A stretch of DNA of 64,000 nt from Desulfobulbaceae bacterium (GTDB lineage: Bacteria > Desulfobacterota > Desulfobulbia > Desulfobulbales > SURF-16): contig JALNXE010000001.1 in the NCBI GenBank assembly GCA_023230525.1, positions 1-64,000 on the forward strand. Reading direction: 5' to 3'. The notes below the pieces were generated by a model that was not told the origin of the DNA, did no database searches, and worked only from the letters and a program-made list of their open reading frames with translations. Position numbers and translations under genes: made by a program. Each line of letters starts with the position of its first letter. The stretch's first letter is position 1. Shown piece by piece: positions 52,005 to 61,721 of the stretch.

Positions 52005-52237
52005 GTAGCAAAAAAATTTCGATCGGCGCTAAGCCGACCAGTAATAATACGCCGGGCACTGCCGATGAATGGGTGAAAAGCCGCACGGTCTCCGGCGAAG
52101 TCGAGCGAATGAAACGTTTAACTATTGATGTGCCGGAAAGCCTACACCGGGCAATCAAAGCAAAATGTGCAATGCGCGGTACCAAGATCGCAGATGAAGT
52201 ACGCGAACTTCTATTACAGAAATACGGAAATCTTTAA
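52001..52237 (+). CDS. Ribbon-helix-helix partner of ParA (ParG-like)
   Basis: A 78-residue protein. A flexible basic N-terminus precedes a ribbon-helix-helix (MKRLTIDVPESLHRAIKAKC, then MRGTKIADEVRELLLQ). This matches ParG/CopG-type centromere-binding proteins, which pair with short ParA. The ATGA overlap with parA indicates coupling. A gap of about 225 bp without a gene follows. Confidence 0.8.
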   Translation: MSSKKISIGAKPTSNNTPGTADEWVKSRTVSGEVERMKRLTIDVPESLHRAIKAKCAMRGTKIADEVRELLLQKYGNL

Positions 52238-52463
52238 AAGTGTATTTGTTTTTTATAAAGCGGGGGGAAATAGGGGTTAAAAACTTGTTTTTTTGTTATA
52301 TCTATTTCAGAGTAGAAATAGTTTTGTCATTGATTCATGATAACAGATAACAGATGTCGCTTTTTTTTCTGGCAGTTTGGAATTCGAAGAATGATTTTTT
52401 GTCCTGGCTGTAATGATGTTGTTTCCATTTGTCTGTTTACAAAAATTGTAGGGAGAATAAATA

Positions 52464-52826
52464 ATGGGTCTTTTTAATGCGATTGACAAATTGGTTGAGC
52501 CGATTACCAAGGGAATATTTCCTCCCGGAGAAGATAGGTTTGAAGCCACCAGTTATGTCGAGTTTCAAAGGCGCACATACAATACAGCTTTCGCTGGGGC
52601 TTCCTTTATTTTCAAAACAGTTATGGTATGTTTCGTTATTTATTTAATGATTACTGTCATATCTGGAGAAAATAAAAATATTGACCAACGTAGTATTAAA
52701 GAACATACCCCTACATTAGCTGAAGAATACTCTAAACTCCACTTCAGCAGCGATAAAGACGAATTTTGGGACAAACTCTCGGTCAGTGAGAGAGATGAAT
52801 TACGCCGCAGCCTTCACATGAAATAA
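52464..52826 (+). CDS. Small single-span membrane protein
   Basis: A 120-residue protein with one transmembrane helix (about 49-67, FKTVMVCFVIYLMITVI) and a charged C-terminal tail. AGGGAG lies before the ATG. It is convergent with traG and may be an entry-exclusion or conjugation accessory protein by position. No family is recognised. Confidence 0.55.
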   Translation: MGLFNAIDKLVEPITKGIFPPGEDRFEATSYVEFQRRTYNTAFAGASFIFKTVMVCFVIYLMITVISGENKNIDQRSIKEHTPTLAEEYSKLHFSSDKDEFWDKLSVSERDELRRSLHMK

Positions 52827-52876
52827 ATAAAACAATGTTGTAGTTTTATTTACAGGCCACTGCAGCTTCCCTGTGG

Positions 52877-55800
52877 TTAATCACCTTCTAAAGGTGGTTC
52901 TCCCGCTGCTTTTCCTGCGGCCAGTCTATCCCTCGTTTTTTGATCTGCATCGTCAAGTGATCTTGCTATTCGATTTCCTATAATTGGATCTACTACTATT
53001 TCCCTTCCGCTATCAAATTTGTGCGTTCTGTCTTCATGTAGGTTCTTCATGGCATCCGCAGCAGCGCCAGTCTTTTTGCCAATTTCTATCGGTGAGTCAA
53101 AAGAACGATGATTAGCAGCAGGATGACCTCTGAAATCTCCAGGGCCAATACCCTCCGTCCGTCCACTCGTTGCATTTGCCCCTGGCATTACCTGTCCTTG
53201 GACATTTGCCATTTCTTCGCCGACCTCTCTTCTGCTTGCATCAATGGTAGCATCTGCCCGAACTTTTCCGTCACCCCAAGTATAATTGCCACTATTAAGG
53301 AATCTTTCTTGATGGTCTTGTAATTGATTCATGCCGGCCGCCCCGCCGGTAGCCATGTGATTAAGGGCAGCACCTGCTTTGTCGATATTTTCAGGGCTAC
53401 TTGAACCGTAGCGACTATTTGCATACCACTCAACAAAGGCAGTTGTAGCATCGGCCCCTGTAGTTTCAGTTGTGCGGGTCATTTTGCTGGCTTCATTCAA
53501 ATATGAAGCCGCTTCGGTAGCACCGATCTTATTCGCCAAGTTTGTTGCAAATTGAAGTCCTTTGCTATCACCAAAGGTTTCGGCAATAGCTCTTTCACGG
53601 ATTTGGCTTTGAGCCTCAGTGAATTTTTTGGCTGTACTTTCATCAATCGCAAAAGATAGTTGTGTGCCATCCTTTCCGGTTCCTGTCATTGTATATTCAG
53701 TGCCCCCTTTAAACCCTGTTCCAAATGCTTTCACTCCGATACTTGCGCCTGCAGAACCAGAGATACTTTCCTGCTGCTCTTTACTCAGGCCATGGGTGAA
53801 GCCGGATTTATCCCCTAGAGCCCTCTCCCAACCAGAGGCTTCGGAATTACTCAGCTTTTGACCATAGGCACGGGATTCGCCGCTGGTATGACCATCAGTT
53901 TGTAGCTGGCTTCTCATCTTATCCCAACTCTCATTTGTACCAAGGGCATGAGATGCCTTTTCTGTATTGATATGTACGTTCTGTTCTGAAAGAGCCATGG
54001 GAGACATCCCATTTATTTGGGCAGATGTGAGATTGGTGCCGCCATGACCGTCCGAATTAAAACTACCCTTACCCCATGCGCCGTTAAGAATCTCCACACC
54101 AGCCCCACCAGCCCCGAGGGTTGTACCTGCCAGAGTGGAACCGCTCGGCATGACAGTATTCGTTTTGCCCTGAGTCGCTTGTCCGTCAGGGCCAAGAGAA
54201 ACCGATGCTTGCCCGGCTGCTGTTCCTGCCTGTTGGTTAAAGCCCTGCTTCATCTCTGCATAGTCAGCATCCGAAGTCCCTGGTGGGATTTGCCCTGATT
54301 TTTCTAATGCTTTCCTGGCGTTCATAGAGGCGTTGTAATTACCAACCGAACTATGGATACTATTGAAAGCCTCCGACGAGGCCATGTTGGAAAACCTATG
54401 CTGTGGCATTCCTTCCAAATTTCCTGAAGCTTTAAGCTGCTGGCTCATGGCCGCCGAGGTGCCCTCCGGAGTCAACAATGACCCGGCCTGTCCTCCCGCG
54501 CCACTCACGGCGCCGCTCAAGCTCCCGGCCATCATTGCCAGGGCATGACCACCGAATTTAATCAGCATCATGGTGAAGACACTTGCCAGCATGATACCCG
54601 ACGAGCGGATAATGCCGAACATGCTCAGCATCTTTTCAGACAATGCAGGAAAAGCAGCCATCGAATAAACACCTAAAGATGACTGGCGCATCTCTTCAAA
54701 GGCATATTTTGCGTAATCCATTGCCGCAGTATGAATCACTGCATCAGTGATGCCCCAGATGGTCAGGAAACAGAAAAAGCCGAACATGGCTGACAGCGCT
54801 TTCCCGAATACAGGAGTTGGCAAGAATAAGGCAAGGAACGGAATCATGCCAATGGCAATAGCGGTCATGATCGACTTGATAATTGGTATCCACTCGTTCA
54901 TGGCAATACCAACACCAACACCTTGAGAGGTGATCTTCCGGTTTGCCTCCATGAGCATTGCTGTTTCTACATCTTCCTGATAGTAGAAAGTATAAAGAAT
55001 TTCTGAAATTTGTCGTTGCTGGATGAGCTTCTCTGGTGTGACATTATTACCCGTGGTGAATTTCAGGGTGCTGGTTATAAGGTCGGTACAGGTAGTATGT
55101 TCAAGAAGATTGCTGGAATCAAAAGAAGCCTTGCCGCATGTTTTACTGATCGCTTCCGCATAACTATTGGGATTTTGAAAAATTGGCCGGATGAGATCCC
55201 ATGCTTGGGTGCAGGTTTTTGTTACACCAGCCGGTTCAATCGCATCATAATAAACTGTAAAGATTGCAGGGCTTTGAGCCTTGTCAAGTTCGGTTAAAAA
55301 ATCAGTGGTGCCATTGCGGAGAGTATCAAGAGACAAAGTTGTTCCAGGCCGCATCAGTTCAAAAGTCACACAATCCTTGGTATAGCGTATCAGGCTTGTT
55401 CTGAGATGATTGTCTTTGATGTATGAGTTTCTTACCGACTCCAAAGTTTTGAAACCTATGCCACCAGCACCTCTGGAGTATTCTGAATCGAGAGCTGCGG
55501 CTGTATCAATAATATCAACCAGCCCTCTTTCAATTTTGTTTAGTGCACCGGCTGTAAAGACAACAGCATCAGGGATTCCTCCAATAATCATAAATCTATT
55601 GAGTGTTGGATCATAAACAGTGATATTCCCCTTGGGAACAAACAGGCCAAAATAGAGAATTATCCCGAAGAAAATAGGTAAGGCCCAGCTTAACGGGGTG
55701 GCTTGCCTGCCATTAGCTGCCTGGACAAGCCAAGATATGGCCCCGGCAAGAAAACCTAAAACCGTAACCACTGTAAACAAACCTATATATCCAGCATCAC

Positions 55801-55963
55801 TGAAGATCAGGGCCAGTCGGGTAAAGGCTTGCGTAATCGGGCCAAAACCACCGTAGGTATAGTATTCCATGTCCATAGCATAGGCAGGAGCGGCATAGAA
55901 TATGGCTGCAAGCAGAAATACCAGGCACAAAATGGCAGGGAATTTGATAGTAGTTTTTTCCAT
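52877..55963 (-). CDS. traG: TraG-like mating-pair stabilisation protein
   Basis: A 1028-residue inner-membrane protein of F-type systems. A signal-like N-terminus (ending PAYA) and several helices in the first 470 residues form the TraG_N domain used in pilus assembly. The long Gly/Ser/Thr-rich C-terminal part (about 480-1028) is the periplasmic region linked to mating-pair stabilisation. No good Shine-Dalgarno is visible. It is the last gene of the leftward F-type cluster, after traH as in F. Confidence 0.85.
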   Translation of the reverse strand: MEKTTIKFPAILCLVFLLAAIFYAAPAYAMDMEYYTYGGFGPITQAFTRLALIFSDAGYIGLFTVVTVLGFLAGAISWLVQAANGRQATPLSWALPIFFGIILYFGLFVPKGNITVYDPTLNRFMIIGGIPDAVVFTAGALNKIERGLVDIIDTAAALDSEYSRGAGGIGFKTLESVRNSYIKDNHLRTSLIRYTKDCVTFELMRPGTTLSLDTLRNGTTDFLTELDKAQSPAIFTVYYDAIEPAGVTKTCTQAWDLIRPIFQNPNSYAEAISKTCGKASFDSSNLLEHTTCTDLITSTLKFTTGNNVTPEKLIQQRQISEILYTFYYQEDVETAMLMEANRKITSQGVGVGIAMNEWIPIIKSIMTAIAIGMIPFLALFLPTPVFGKALSAMFGFFCFLTIWGITDAVIHTAAMDYAKYAFEEMRQSSLGVYSMAAFPALSEKMLSMFGIIRSSGIMLASVFTMMLIKFGGHALAMMAGSLSGAVSGAGGQAGSLLTPEGTSAAMSQQLKASGNLEGMPQHRFSNMASSEAFNSIHSSVGNYNASMNARKALEKSGQIPPGTSDADYAEMKQGFNQQAGTAAGQASVSLGPDGQATQGKTNTVMPSGSTLAGTTLGAGGAGVEILNGAWGKGSFNSDGHGGTNLTSAQINGMSPMALSEQNVHINTEKASHALGTNESWDKMRSQLQTDGHTSGESRAYGQKLSNSEASGWERALGDKSGFTHGLSKEQQESISGSAGASIGVKAFGTGFKGGTEYTMTGTGKDGTQLSFAIDESTAKKFTEAQSQIRERAIAETFGDSKGLQFATNLANKIGATEAASYLNEASKMTRTTETTGADATTAFVEWYANSRYGSSSPENIDKAGAALNHMATGGAAGMNQLQDHQERFLNSGNYTWGDGKVRADATIDASRREVGEEMANVQGQVMPGANATSGRTEGIGPGDFRGHPAANHRSFDSPIEIGKKTGAAADAMKNLHEDRTHKFDSGREIVVDPIIGNRIARSLDDADQKTRDRLAAGKAAGEPPLEGD

Positions 55964-56041
55964 TGGTTTCTATTCAGTAATCCCTCTTTCCCCTGGGGTT
56001 TCAACTCTTGTTGTAATAGCTGAATACTTTTCTAAAAGTGG

Positions 56042-56650
56042 TTAGTTTCCACCGTAATTACGCTCATAGAAGTCCCTGACATCCTCTTCATTATTAATTT
56101 TATTGCCTTGTTCGTCTGTCATATTTCTTTCACCAACGACATTAAGCTTCTCTTGCAACACCTGATTTTCATCAAAAATATATGCCTTGTCGAGTTCGGC
56201 GGTATTATCGTAGAAGGTTGGTTTCGGCCCCACAACTGGCCTTGTCAAATCTTGGACTCGTCGGTATGCTGCATAGTCCGCGGCTTGTGCGTACATCTGG
56301 TTTTTCATGTCTATCACTGCTTGGTAACATGCCTCTCGTTCCTTTGGGTCTAGGTATAGTGAGCATTTCTGGGATGTTTGATCTATAGCAGCTTGCAGTC
56401 GAGCCTGTGTTCGTTGTTGCGCCTGATCTTCTCGATTTTTTTGGTTGTCCCATGCTTGTTGTTCCGCGAGAGCCAGATTGTATGCCGCTAAGGCAACCAG
56501 GTATTGATTATATTCAGCCTTTCGACCTTCAAAATACTGTTGCATCTGTGGGGCTGTAGTTTGCCCTTTCTGAAAATTCGGAGTTGCCGCAAAACTAAGG
56601 ATGGGAACTGCGAATGCTAAAGTTAAAAATAGACAAATTGTTTTTTTCAT
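56042..56650 (-). CDS. Exported coiled-coil protein of the tra cluster
   Basis: A 202-residue protein with a signal peptide (MKKTICLFLTLAFAVPILSF) and a Gln/Ala-rich helical middle with two cysteines (KCSLYLDPKEREAC). It lies between traH and traG. The position suggests a periplasmic assembly factor; no named family is recognised. Confidence 0.65.
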   Translation of the reverse strand: MKKTICLFLTLAFAVPILSFAATPNFQKGQTTAPQMQQYFEGRKAEYNQYLVALAAYNLALAEQQAWDNQKNREDQAQQRTQARLQAAIDQTSQKCSLYLDPKEREACYQAVIDMKNQMYAQAADYAAYRRVQDLTRPVVGPKPTFYDNTAELDKAYIFDENQVLQEKLNVVGERNMTDEQGNKINNEEDVRDFYERNYGGN

Positions 56651-56790
56651 AATTCCCTTCTCCTTTGATTACATTTTTTAGAACTGAAGTGGACCTTAGA
56701 AATTCTTTTCTTGTTTTCAAAAAGAATGTCGTGAAGGCGCTTATACCCAAGGGCGGTACTGAACAGAGTCCCGTTTGTGTCGAGGTTAGA

Positions 56791-58224
56791 TTATTGAATC
56801 CTTGCGACTACATCTTTCCCGAACCTACGGGTAACTTCTTGGTTCATCTTGCTTTCAAGGTCCTGCATATGTTCCAGATAGCTTAAAATTGCGTTCATTT
56901 CTGATGTCGAGGCGATATAACTGGCTTTGGCCCCTTCTTTCAACTGTTGGATTTTCGACAACATGAGGGAAAGGTCTTGACCGGCATTTTCTGCAAAGAT
57001 AACCGCGGCACAAGTGTCTGGTCCACCACTTGACCCCGAAGCCTTTTTCTCCAACACTTCTCTGGCTTTTCTGGCAATCATTTCCGCCCGAACATACAAA
57101 TCCGACATCATTTGCAGGCTGTAAGCAGCGGCGGTTATGTCGGCCAGGCCGCTTATGGTTGCACCGTCCGTATTGGTGCCAACGGCACTTTTGAGAATAG
57201 GCAATGTTGATAACGGATTTGAGTCCATAAAATCCCGTTCTGCCGCTGTATATGTGCCTTTGTTGCGTATTTTGCCGGCTATACTATTCAACTGAGTTCT
57301 CACATACGCTCCCATATCCCTATTGCCATCAGTAACCTGCGTACATTGGCCGGCAGAGTTTTTAATGTAAATATCACCATTGGCAATGGATTTGATTGAA
57401 TCAGTATTATTTTCTGAACATGGCAGCATGTAAGTAATTTTATATGCCTCAGCCGGTCCAGACAATTTGAGATCACCAACCAGACCACGAATGAGATCAA
57501 TATGAGACATAGGTATGCTCATCCTGTTTCCGACATTTTCGAGCAGCGAATCGCCGTTTAAAAACAAATCTTGCACATCTGCGTTACATCCCGAGGTTAC
57601 AGCGGATACATCACCAGATGAAACAGCGCCGCCGCTGGCCTGTTCCGCTGTTGTCAGGTCAGTCCACATTTCCGATACACCACTGACTAATTTGTTTTCC
57701 TTGACCGCGGTACCGAGTCTTTCCTTCATGTCTTCACCGGAATGAAAACCATCCTTGTCAGCTACTATCCCAACCATTGTCTTAGCTGCTGCACATTCGT
57801 CAATCTGCATCTGGTTAAGAGCATCAGACATGGATTCAAAGTTTTTAATCGTGTTGGAGCATTGCTCACAGAGAGTTTTAAGTCCGAGGTCGAAGGCCAC
57901 CCCTGCGGCATTTGACAAGATGTGTTGGAGCTTATCCACCAGATAATCAGAATCCATAAACGAAAAACCGCCCAAAAACACATCAATACCACCGCAGCCG
58001 CTCTTTACTTTTGGCGTTTCGAGAGTTACCGGATAATCGGCGGTACTTTTCCAACGACCGGAAAAACTGCCAGCGGAATAATATCCTCGCTGTTGCCCTT
58101 CAAAATAGCCGGATTGAGTTGAGTTGCTCTGTTGCAACCAATCATCCACCCAACCAGCGTGAGCAACTTGGACTGAAATCGGACATATCAAACTCATGGA
58201 TAAAGCGAAGATCATCTTTTTCAT
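56791..58224 (-). CDS. traH: Conjugative pilus assembly protein TraH
   Basis: A 477-residue periplasmic protein with a signal peptide (ending VAHA). Conserved TraH features are SGCGGIDVFLGGFSFM (about 76-91), CEQC, and a C-terminal coiled coil. In F, TraH works with TraF and TraU in pilus extension. It overlaps traF by one base (TAATG). Confidence 0.88.
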   Translation of the reverse strand: MKKMIFALSMSLICPISVQVAHAGWVDDWLQQSNSTQSGYFEGQQRGYYSAGSFSGRWKSTADYPVTLETPKVKSGCGGIDVFLGGFSFMDSDYLVDKLQHILSNAAGVAFDLGLKTLCEQCSNTIKNFESMSDALNQMQIDECAAAKTMVGIVADKDGFHSGEDMKERLGTAVKENKLVSGVSEMWTDLTTAEQASGGAVSSGDVSAVTSGCNADVQDLFLNGDSLLENVGNRMSIPMSHIDLIRGLVGDLKLSGPAEAYKITYMLPCSENNTDSIKSIANGDIYIKNSAGQCTQVTDGNRDMGAYVRTQLNSIAGKIRNKGTYTAAERDFMDSNPLSTLPILKSAVGTNTDGATISGLADITAAAYSLQMMSDLYVRAEMIARKAREVLEKKASGSSGGPDTCAAVIFAENAGQDLSLMLSKIQQLKEGAKASYIASTSEMNAILSYLEHMQDLESKMNQEVTRRFGKDVVARIQ

Positions 58225-59273
58225 TATCTTGCCCTCCAGGGCTGTTCTTCTGTCTCTAAAATTGCACCAGGGTCAAGTGCGCCGCCTTTCTGATAATCAT
58301 ACGTCTGGAAGGTATTTATGTTCGTTTCCCCGCCCAGATAGCGGATGGCCTGATACAGTTTCCGCTCCAGTTCCGATTGGGCCACTACCCCGACTGATAT
58401 CGGCATGGCTTGTTCTGTCCCGTCTTTGATGAGGATCAAGGTTGGAGTGGTAGTGATGTTAAACCGAGCCGCCAAAGTTGTTTCTTGGTCGATATCAATG
58501 AGTTTGATCTGCCAGCCGTATTTTTCCACGAAATAAGTAAGTATTGCCGTTTGCTTGTCACAGAATCCGCAGCCATGGCTTACAAAAAACAGCAAGGCAT
58601 GATTTTCACGAGCAGCCGTTATGGTGCTGTATATTTCCTTTTGTTGTTCCTGTACCCTGGCCGATATACCAGGTGTTGTTGTCGGATAAACCTGATTGAT
58701 ATTGAATTTATCACTGTATTTTTGAACGACGAATTTTGTGGCATTGGCATAAGCCAGAGCCTTCCGGCGAGCTACATCCTGCAAAATCAGATATTCCAGG
58801 ATGTTCTTCTCATTCGGGGTTTGTACTGCTTTTTTCTGCACTCCATTCAACAGCCCTTGAAATTCGTCTGGATGTAAATTCCAGATGTCGTCGATGGTGT
58901 ACTTGTCCATCGACGGATTTATGGACTCGAATACCTTTGGCCCGGCCTCTCGTGTTATGGTTGCATTTTGCAGGTTGAGTGGTTCTTTGAACTTTTCATC
59001 CGGAGGTGGGTCTTTATACCAGAACCATCCTTCCTTGGCGGTTTCGTAGAAAGCTGGTTGCGGCAAAGAAACATCTTCAGCCAGGGCCTTTGTCGTCATG
59101 GTGACGGCCAAAAGCCAGCAACACAGCCAGATACTAAATCCAGCTACGCTAAGAAAACCGTTCTTTGGCTCAGGATTGAATTTTAACAGAATCCTACGCT
59201 TCACTATATCCAAAGGTGTAATAATGCAGCCTTGGGCTTGTCCGGCCGTTTTTCTCGCCATCAGAACTACCAT
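58224..59273 (-). CDS. traF: Conjugative pilus assembly protein TraF (thioredoxin-like)
   Basis: A 349-residue periplasmic protein. After an N-terminal helix (about 44-62) and a spacer, the thioredoxin-like domain has CGFC in FFVSHGCGFCDKQ (about 232-237), followed by the cis-Pro segment TTTPTLI. It may assist disulfide formation in TraU, TraH and TrbC, which are Cys-rich here. The start overlaps the stop of the signal-peptidase gene. Confidence 0.88.
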   Translation of the reverse strand: MVVLMARKTAGQAQGCIITPLDIVKRRILLKFNPEPKNGFLSVAGFSIWLCCWLLAVTMTTKALAEDVSLPQPAFYETAKEGWFWYKDPPPDEKFKEPLNLQNATITREAGPKVFESINPSMDKYTIDDIWNLHPDEFQGLLNGVQKKAVQTPNEKNILEYLILQDVARRKALAYANATKFVVQKYSDKFNINQVYPTTTPGISARVQEQQKEIYSTITAARENHALLFFVSHGCGFCDKQTAILTYFVEKYGWQIKLIDIDQETTLAARFNITTTPTLILIKDGTEQAMPISVGVVAQSELERKLYQAIRYLGGETNINTFQTYDYQKGGALDPGAILETEEQPWRAR

Positions 59274-59812
59274 AACGGCAGCGCCTTATGGAGCATCAGG
59301 TCTGCGTGGACGAATCCGAAATACCTGCTGTCGTAACTGCGGGGGTTGGTGCCGATCATGAAGAAGTTTTTTTCTGGCACAATCCCTGAATATTGAAATT
59401 GAGGCAAAGGGCGCTTGAGGCTGTCAGCCTCCAACGCCTTGCCGATAAAAACACCCTGACAAAAAAATTGCCCTTCGGCATCACTGGTAAGCACTTCCCC
59501 GGGAGCGCAGCCCACTTTTTTTATCAGCTTATCGAGTTTTTTGTTCAACATAGGCTTGACATATTTTTCCACTTCTTCTCTGTTGCCTTGAAAAACGAGA
59601 TAATCCCCGTTTTTGATTTGATCCCGATTAAATTCTGTCATGAAAAAAAGCCGATGGTCGAGTGAATCGCTGAGTGCGACAATGAGTCGTCCGGGGAGGG
59701 ATGCCCCCAGCAACAAGGCAGCCACAAAAACCATTGCCCCGGTCTTTTCCCGGTGAGTCAACCGGAAGAGAAAGCGGGCCAACCGGCTATTTAGGAGAAA
59801 TCTCATTACCAT
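59267..59812 (-). CDS. trhF: S26 signal peptidase-like TrhF/TraF maturation protein
   Basis: A 181-residue membrane protein of the S26 family. An N-terminal helix precedes the candidate catalytic Ser in ALSDSLDHRLFF, the general-base Lys in IKKVGCAPGE and the box NPRSYDSRYFGFV. In related systems it matures pilin. An ATG at 59806 is an alternative start. It overlaps trbI by 26 bp. Confidence 0.85.
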   Translation of the reverse strand: MVMRFLLNSRLARFLFRLTHREKTGAMVFVAALLLGASLPGRLIVALSDSLDHRLFFMTEFNRDQIKNGDYLVFQGNREEVEKYVKPMLNKKLDKLIKKVGCAPGEVLTSDAEGQFFCQGVFIGKALEADSLKRPLPQFQYSGIVPEKNFFMIGTNPRSYDSRYFGFVHADLMLHKALPLW

Positions 59813-60158
59813 TTCGTATCACTACTTCTTTTAAAAGTATGACATGCCTGCTCTTTTCTGCCTCTGCATTGAGAATAGCTTCTGTCCTGTCCAAGTTTGA
59901 CTTGAATTGCTCTTCCGTCATTTCACCTGCTTTTACCAAAGCCGTTTGCTCCCGTAGATAGCCCGTGAGGTCAAAGGTCAAAAGCTTCTGGGCCATGAAG
60001 TGGTCGTATCCCCAGAGCGCACCACCAACGATCAGAATCGTGATGACAATTATTTCCAGATAGCCAGGAGTTGTTTTGTGGGTTTCTGCCACTGGTGCTT
60101 TTGCTTCTGCTGTTAATGCTTTTTCTTCACCAGGAGCTGTTGGTTTTTCTTCTGTCAT
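59787..60158 (-). CDS. trbI: TrbI-like conjugation protein
   Basis: A 123-residue protein. A Thr/Ala/Pro-rich N-terminus precedes one membrane helix (about 33-50) and a periplasmic part ending SRHVILLKEVVIRNG, which fits F-type TrbI. TrbI affects pilus length in F. An IS1595-type element is inserted exactly at the start codon and replaces its native upstream sequence; the ATG is restored by the target duplication but no Shine-Dalgarno is left. Confidence 0.7.
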   Translation of the reverse strand: MTEEKPTAPGEEKALTAEAKAPVAETHKTTPGYLEIIVITILIVGGALWGYDHFMAQKLLTFDLTGYLREQTALVKAGEMTEEQFKSNLDRTEAILNAEAEKSRHVILLKEVVIRNGNEISPK

Positions 60159-60166
60159 ATTTTTTT

Positions 60167-61222
60167 GTGATTACCACTAAGTTTCAGTTTTTTAACTGGT
60201 AGGACGTTATTTGTCCTATCTACCATGGCATACTCCTTCAAATGGATTCATTTAATTGAAGGAGAGGGCCATGGCAAAAAATCCAATTCAGTTTCAAAAA
60301 GGTTTGAGTTTGACTCAGTTTTTTTCCAAATACGGCAGTGCCGAGAAATGTCGTCAGATTCTCTTTAACATGAGGTGGCCGCTGGGATTTGTCTGCCCTG
60401 AGTGTGGCCATACCTGTTATTGTGAAATCAGCACCCGTAAAGTCTATCAGTGCAAGCGTTGCCACCGCCAAACATCTGTGACAAGTGGAACCATTTTCGA
60501 CAATACAAAATTGCCGCTCAATATCTGGTTCCTTGCTATTTATCTTATCACCCAATCAAAAGATGGCATATCCTCACTCAATCTTTCGAGAACTATTGGG
60601 GTTTCAGCTAATGCCGCTCTGCGCGTAAAGCACAAGTTGCAACATGTCATGAAAAAACAAGATGATGCAACGCCGCTATACGGTTTCATCCAAATCGACG
60701 ATTCCTATCTTGGTGGCAAAAGCAGAGGCGGCAAAAGAGGACGCGGAGCATCCGGGAAAACACCTTTTATTGCTGCTGTTGCCACTGACGAAGAAGGTCA
60801 TCCTCTGCAAATGCGTTTCAGTCAGGTGAAGAAATTCTCTAAACAAGAAATTTTTCAATGGGCCGAGAAACACCTGGCGCCTGACAGTATTGTTGTCACT
60901 GATGGGTTTTGTTGTTTCACAGGAATCAAGAAAGCAGGTTATGTTCATCAGCGTATTATCACGGGAGGCGGTCATGACAGTGTTGAGATCAAAGAGTTCA
61001 AATGGGTGAACACCATGCTTGGCAACGTCAAAAATGCCATCCGTGGCAGTTATCATGCAATCAGTGAAAAACATATACCCCGTTATCTTGCTGAATTTTG
61101 TTACCGATTCAACCGCCGTTTTGAGTTGGGTAAAATGGTACCAAGCTTGGCTCATGCAGCTGTGCATACTTTGCCCAGACCCACTAAATTGTTGAAGTTG
61201 GCTGAAAGTCGGTGGTAATCAC
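60167..61222 (+). mobile_element. IS1595-family insertion sequence
   Basis: A 1056-bp element with terminal inverted repeats GTGATTACCACTAAGTTTCAG (left) and, inverted, GTGATTACCACCGACTTTCAG (right), matching at 18 of 21 positions. A 10-bp direct repeat ATATTTTTTT flanks it on both sides; IS1595 members normally make 8-bp duplications, and extra Ts may match by chance. It is intact and inserted between the iteron origin and trbI. Confidence 0.88.
60271..61218 (+). CDS. IS1595-family transposase
   Basis: About 315 residues. An N-terminal zinc ribbon (CPECGH, then CKRCHRQTSVTSGT) is followed by the ISXO2-like DDE domain with the Asp in IQIDDSYLGGKSRGGKRGRG and a second Asp in VVTDGFCCF. The ATG at 60271 follows GGAGAGG; an upstream in-frame TTG is less likely. 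It reads away from trbI. Confidence 0.9.
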   Translation: MAKNPIQFQKGLSLTQFFSKYGSAEKCRQILFNMRWPLGFVCPECGHTCYCEISTRKVYQCKRCHRQTSVTSGTIFDNTKLPLNIWFLAIYLITQSKDGISSLNLSRTIGVSANAALRVKHKLQHVMKKQDDATPLYGFIQIDDSYLGGKSRGGKRGRGASGKTPFIAAVATDEEGHPLQMRFSQVKKFSKQEIFQWAEKHLAPDSIVVTDGFCCFTGIKKAGYVHQRIITGGGHDSVEIKEFKWVNTMLGNVKNAIRGSYHAISEKHIPRYLAEFCYRFNRRFELGKMVPSLAHAAVHTLPRPTKLLKLAESRW

Positions 61223-61261
61223 ATATTTTTTTCCAAAAAATTTCGTCAACATCGCACGCGT

Positions 61262-61309
61262 GGGTTAAAAGAATAGTTAAATATATAGTTAAAAAAATAG
61301 TTAGCGACT
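61262..61309. repeat. Four tandem 12-mers, candidate DNA-unwinding element
   Basis: Four AT-rich 12-bp units in tandem (61262, 61274, 61286, 61298) share the pattern TAGTTAAAWAWA. Such arrays of AT-rich 12- or 13-mers next to iterons are the melting region of plasmid origins. It lies 53 bp from the first iteron. Confidence 0.6.
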
Positions 61310-61361
61310 CAAAAAATTGCCTTTTTTCATCAGTAAATCAACGAGTTGCAAAAAGTGATCA

Positions 61362-61717
61362 TAGGTCATACGACACGAAAACGTAGGTCATACAACACGA
61401 AAACATAGGTCATCCGACACGAAAACGTAGGTCATACGACACGATTTGACAGGTTTTCTTTCCAAACCGTAGGTCATACGACACGATTTCATGAAAAACC
61501 GTAGGTCATACGACACAATTTTTTTAGCCCGCAACATGAATTTCTGGAAATGGTCTCAATTTGACACTAAAAACAAGAAAAACCGTGTCGTATGACCTAC
61601 GTTTTACAAAAATACCGTAGGTCATACGACACGACCATAGGTCATACGACACAATTTCATGAAAATACGTAGGTCATACGACACGGTTTTCCAAAAACAC
61701 CGTAGGTCATACGACAC
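61362..61717. repeat. Iteron array, candidate replication origin
   Basis: Eleven copies of the 15-bp core TAGGTCATACGACAC. Ten are in direct orientation (starts 61362, 61384, 61406, 61428, 61470, 61502, 61618, 61638, 61670, 61703) and one is inverted (61585-61599). Two copies have a single change. The first four are spaced exactly 22 bp, two helical turns. The array ends 5 bp from the stop of the TrfA-like gene. It would bind that initiator. Confidence 0.9.
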
Positions 61718-61721
61718 GGTA

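Noticed and set aside
61362..61717. CRISPR array
   Set aside because: The repeats are 15 bp, spacing is irregular (20-42 bp), one copy is inverted and a TrfA-like gene adjoins; this is an iteron array. The Cas4-like nuclease at 25.7 kb belongs to a recombination set.
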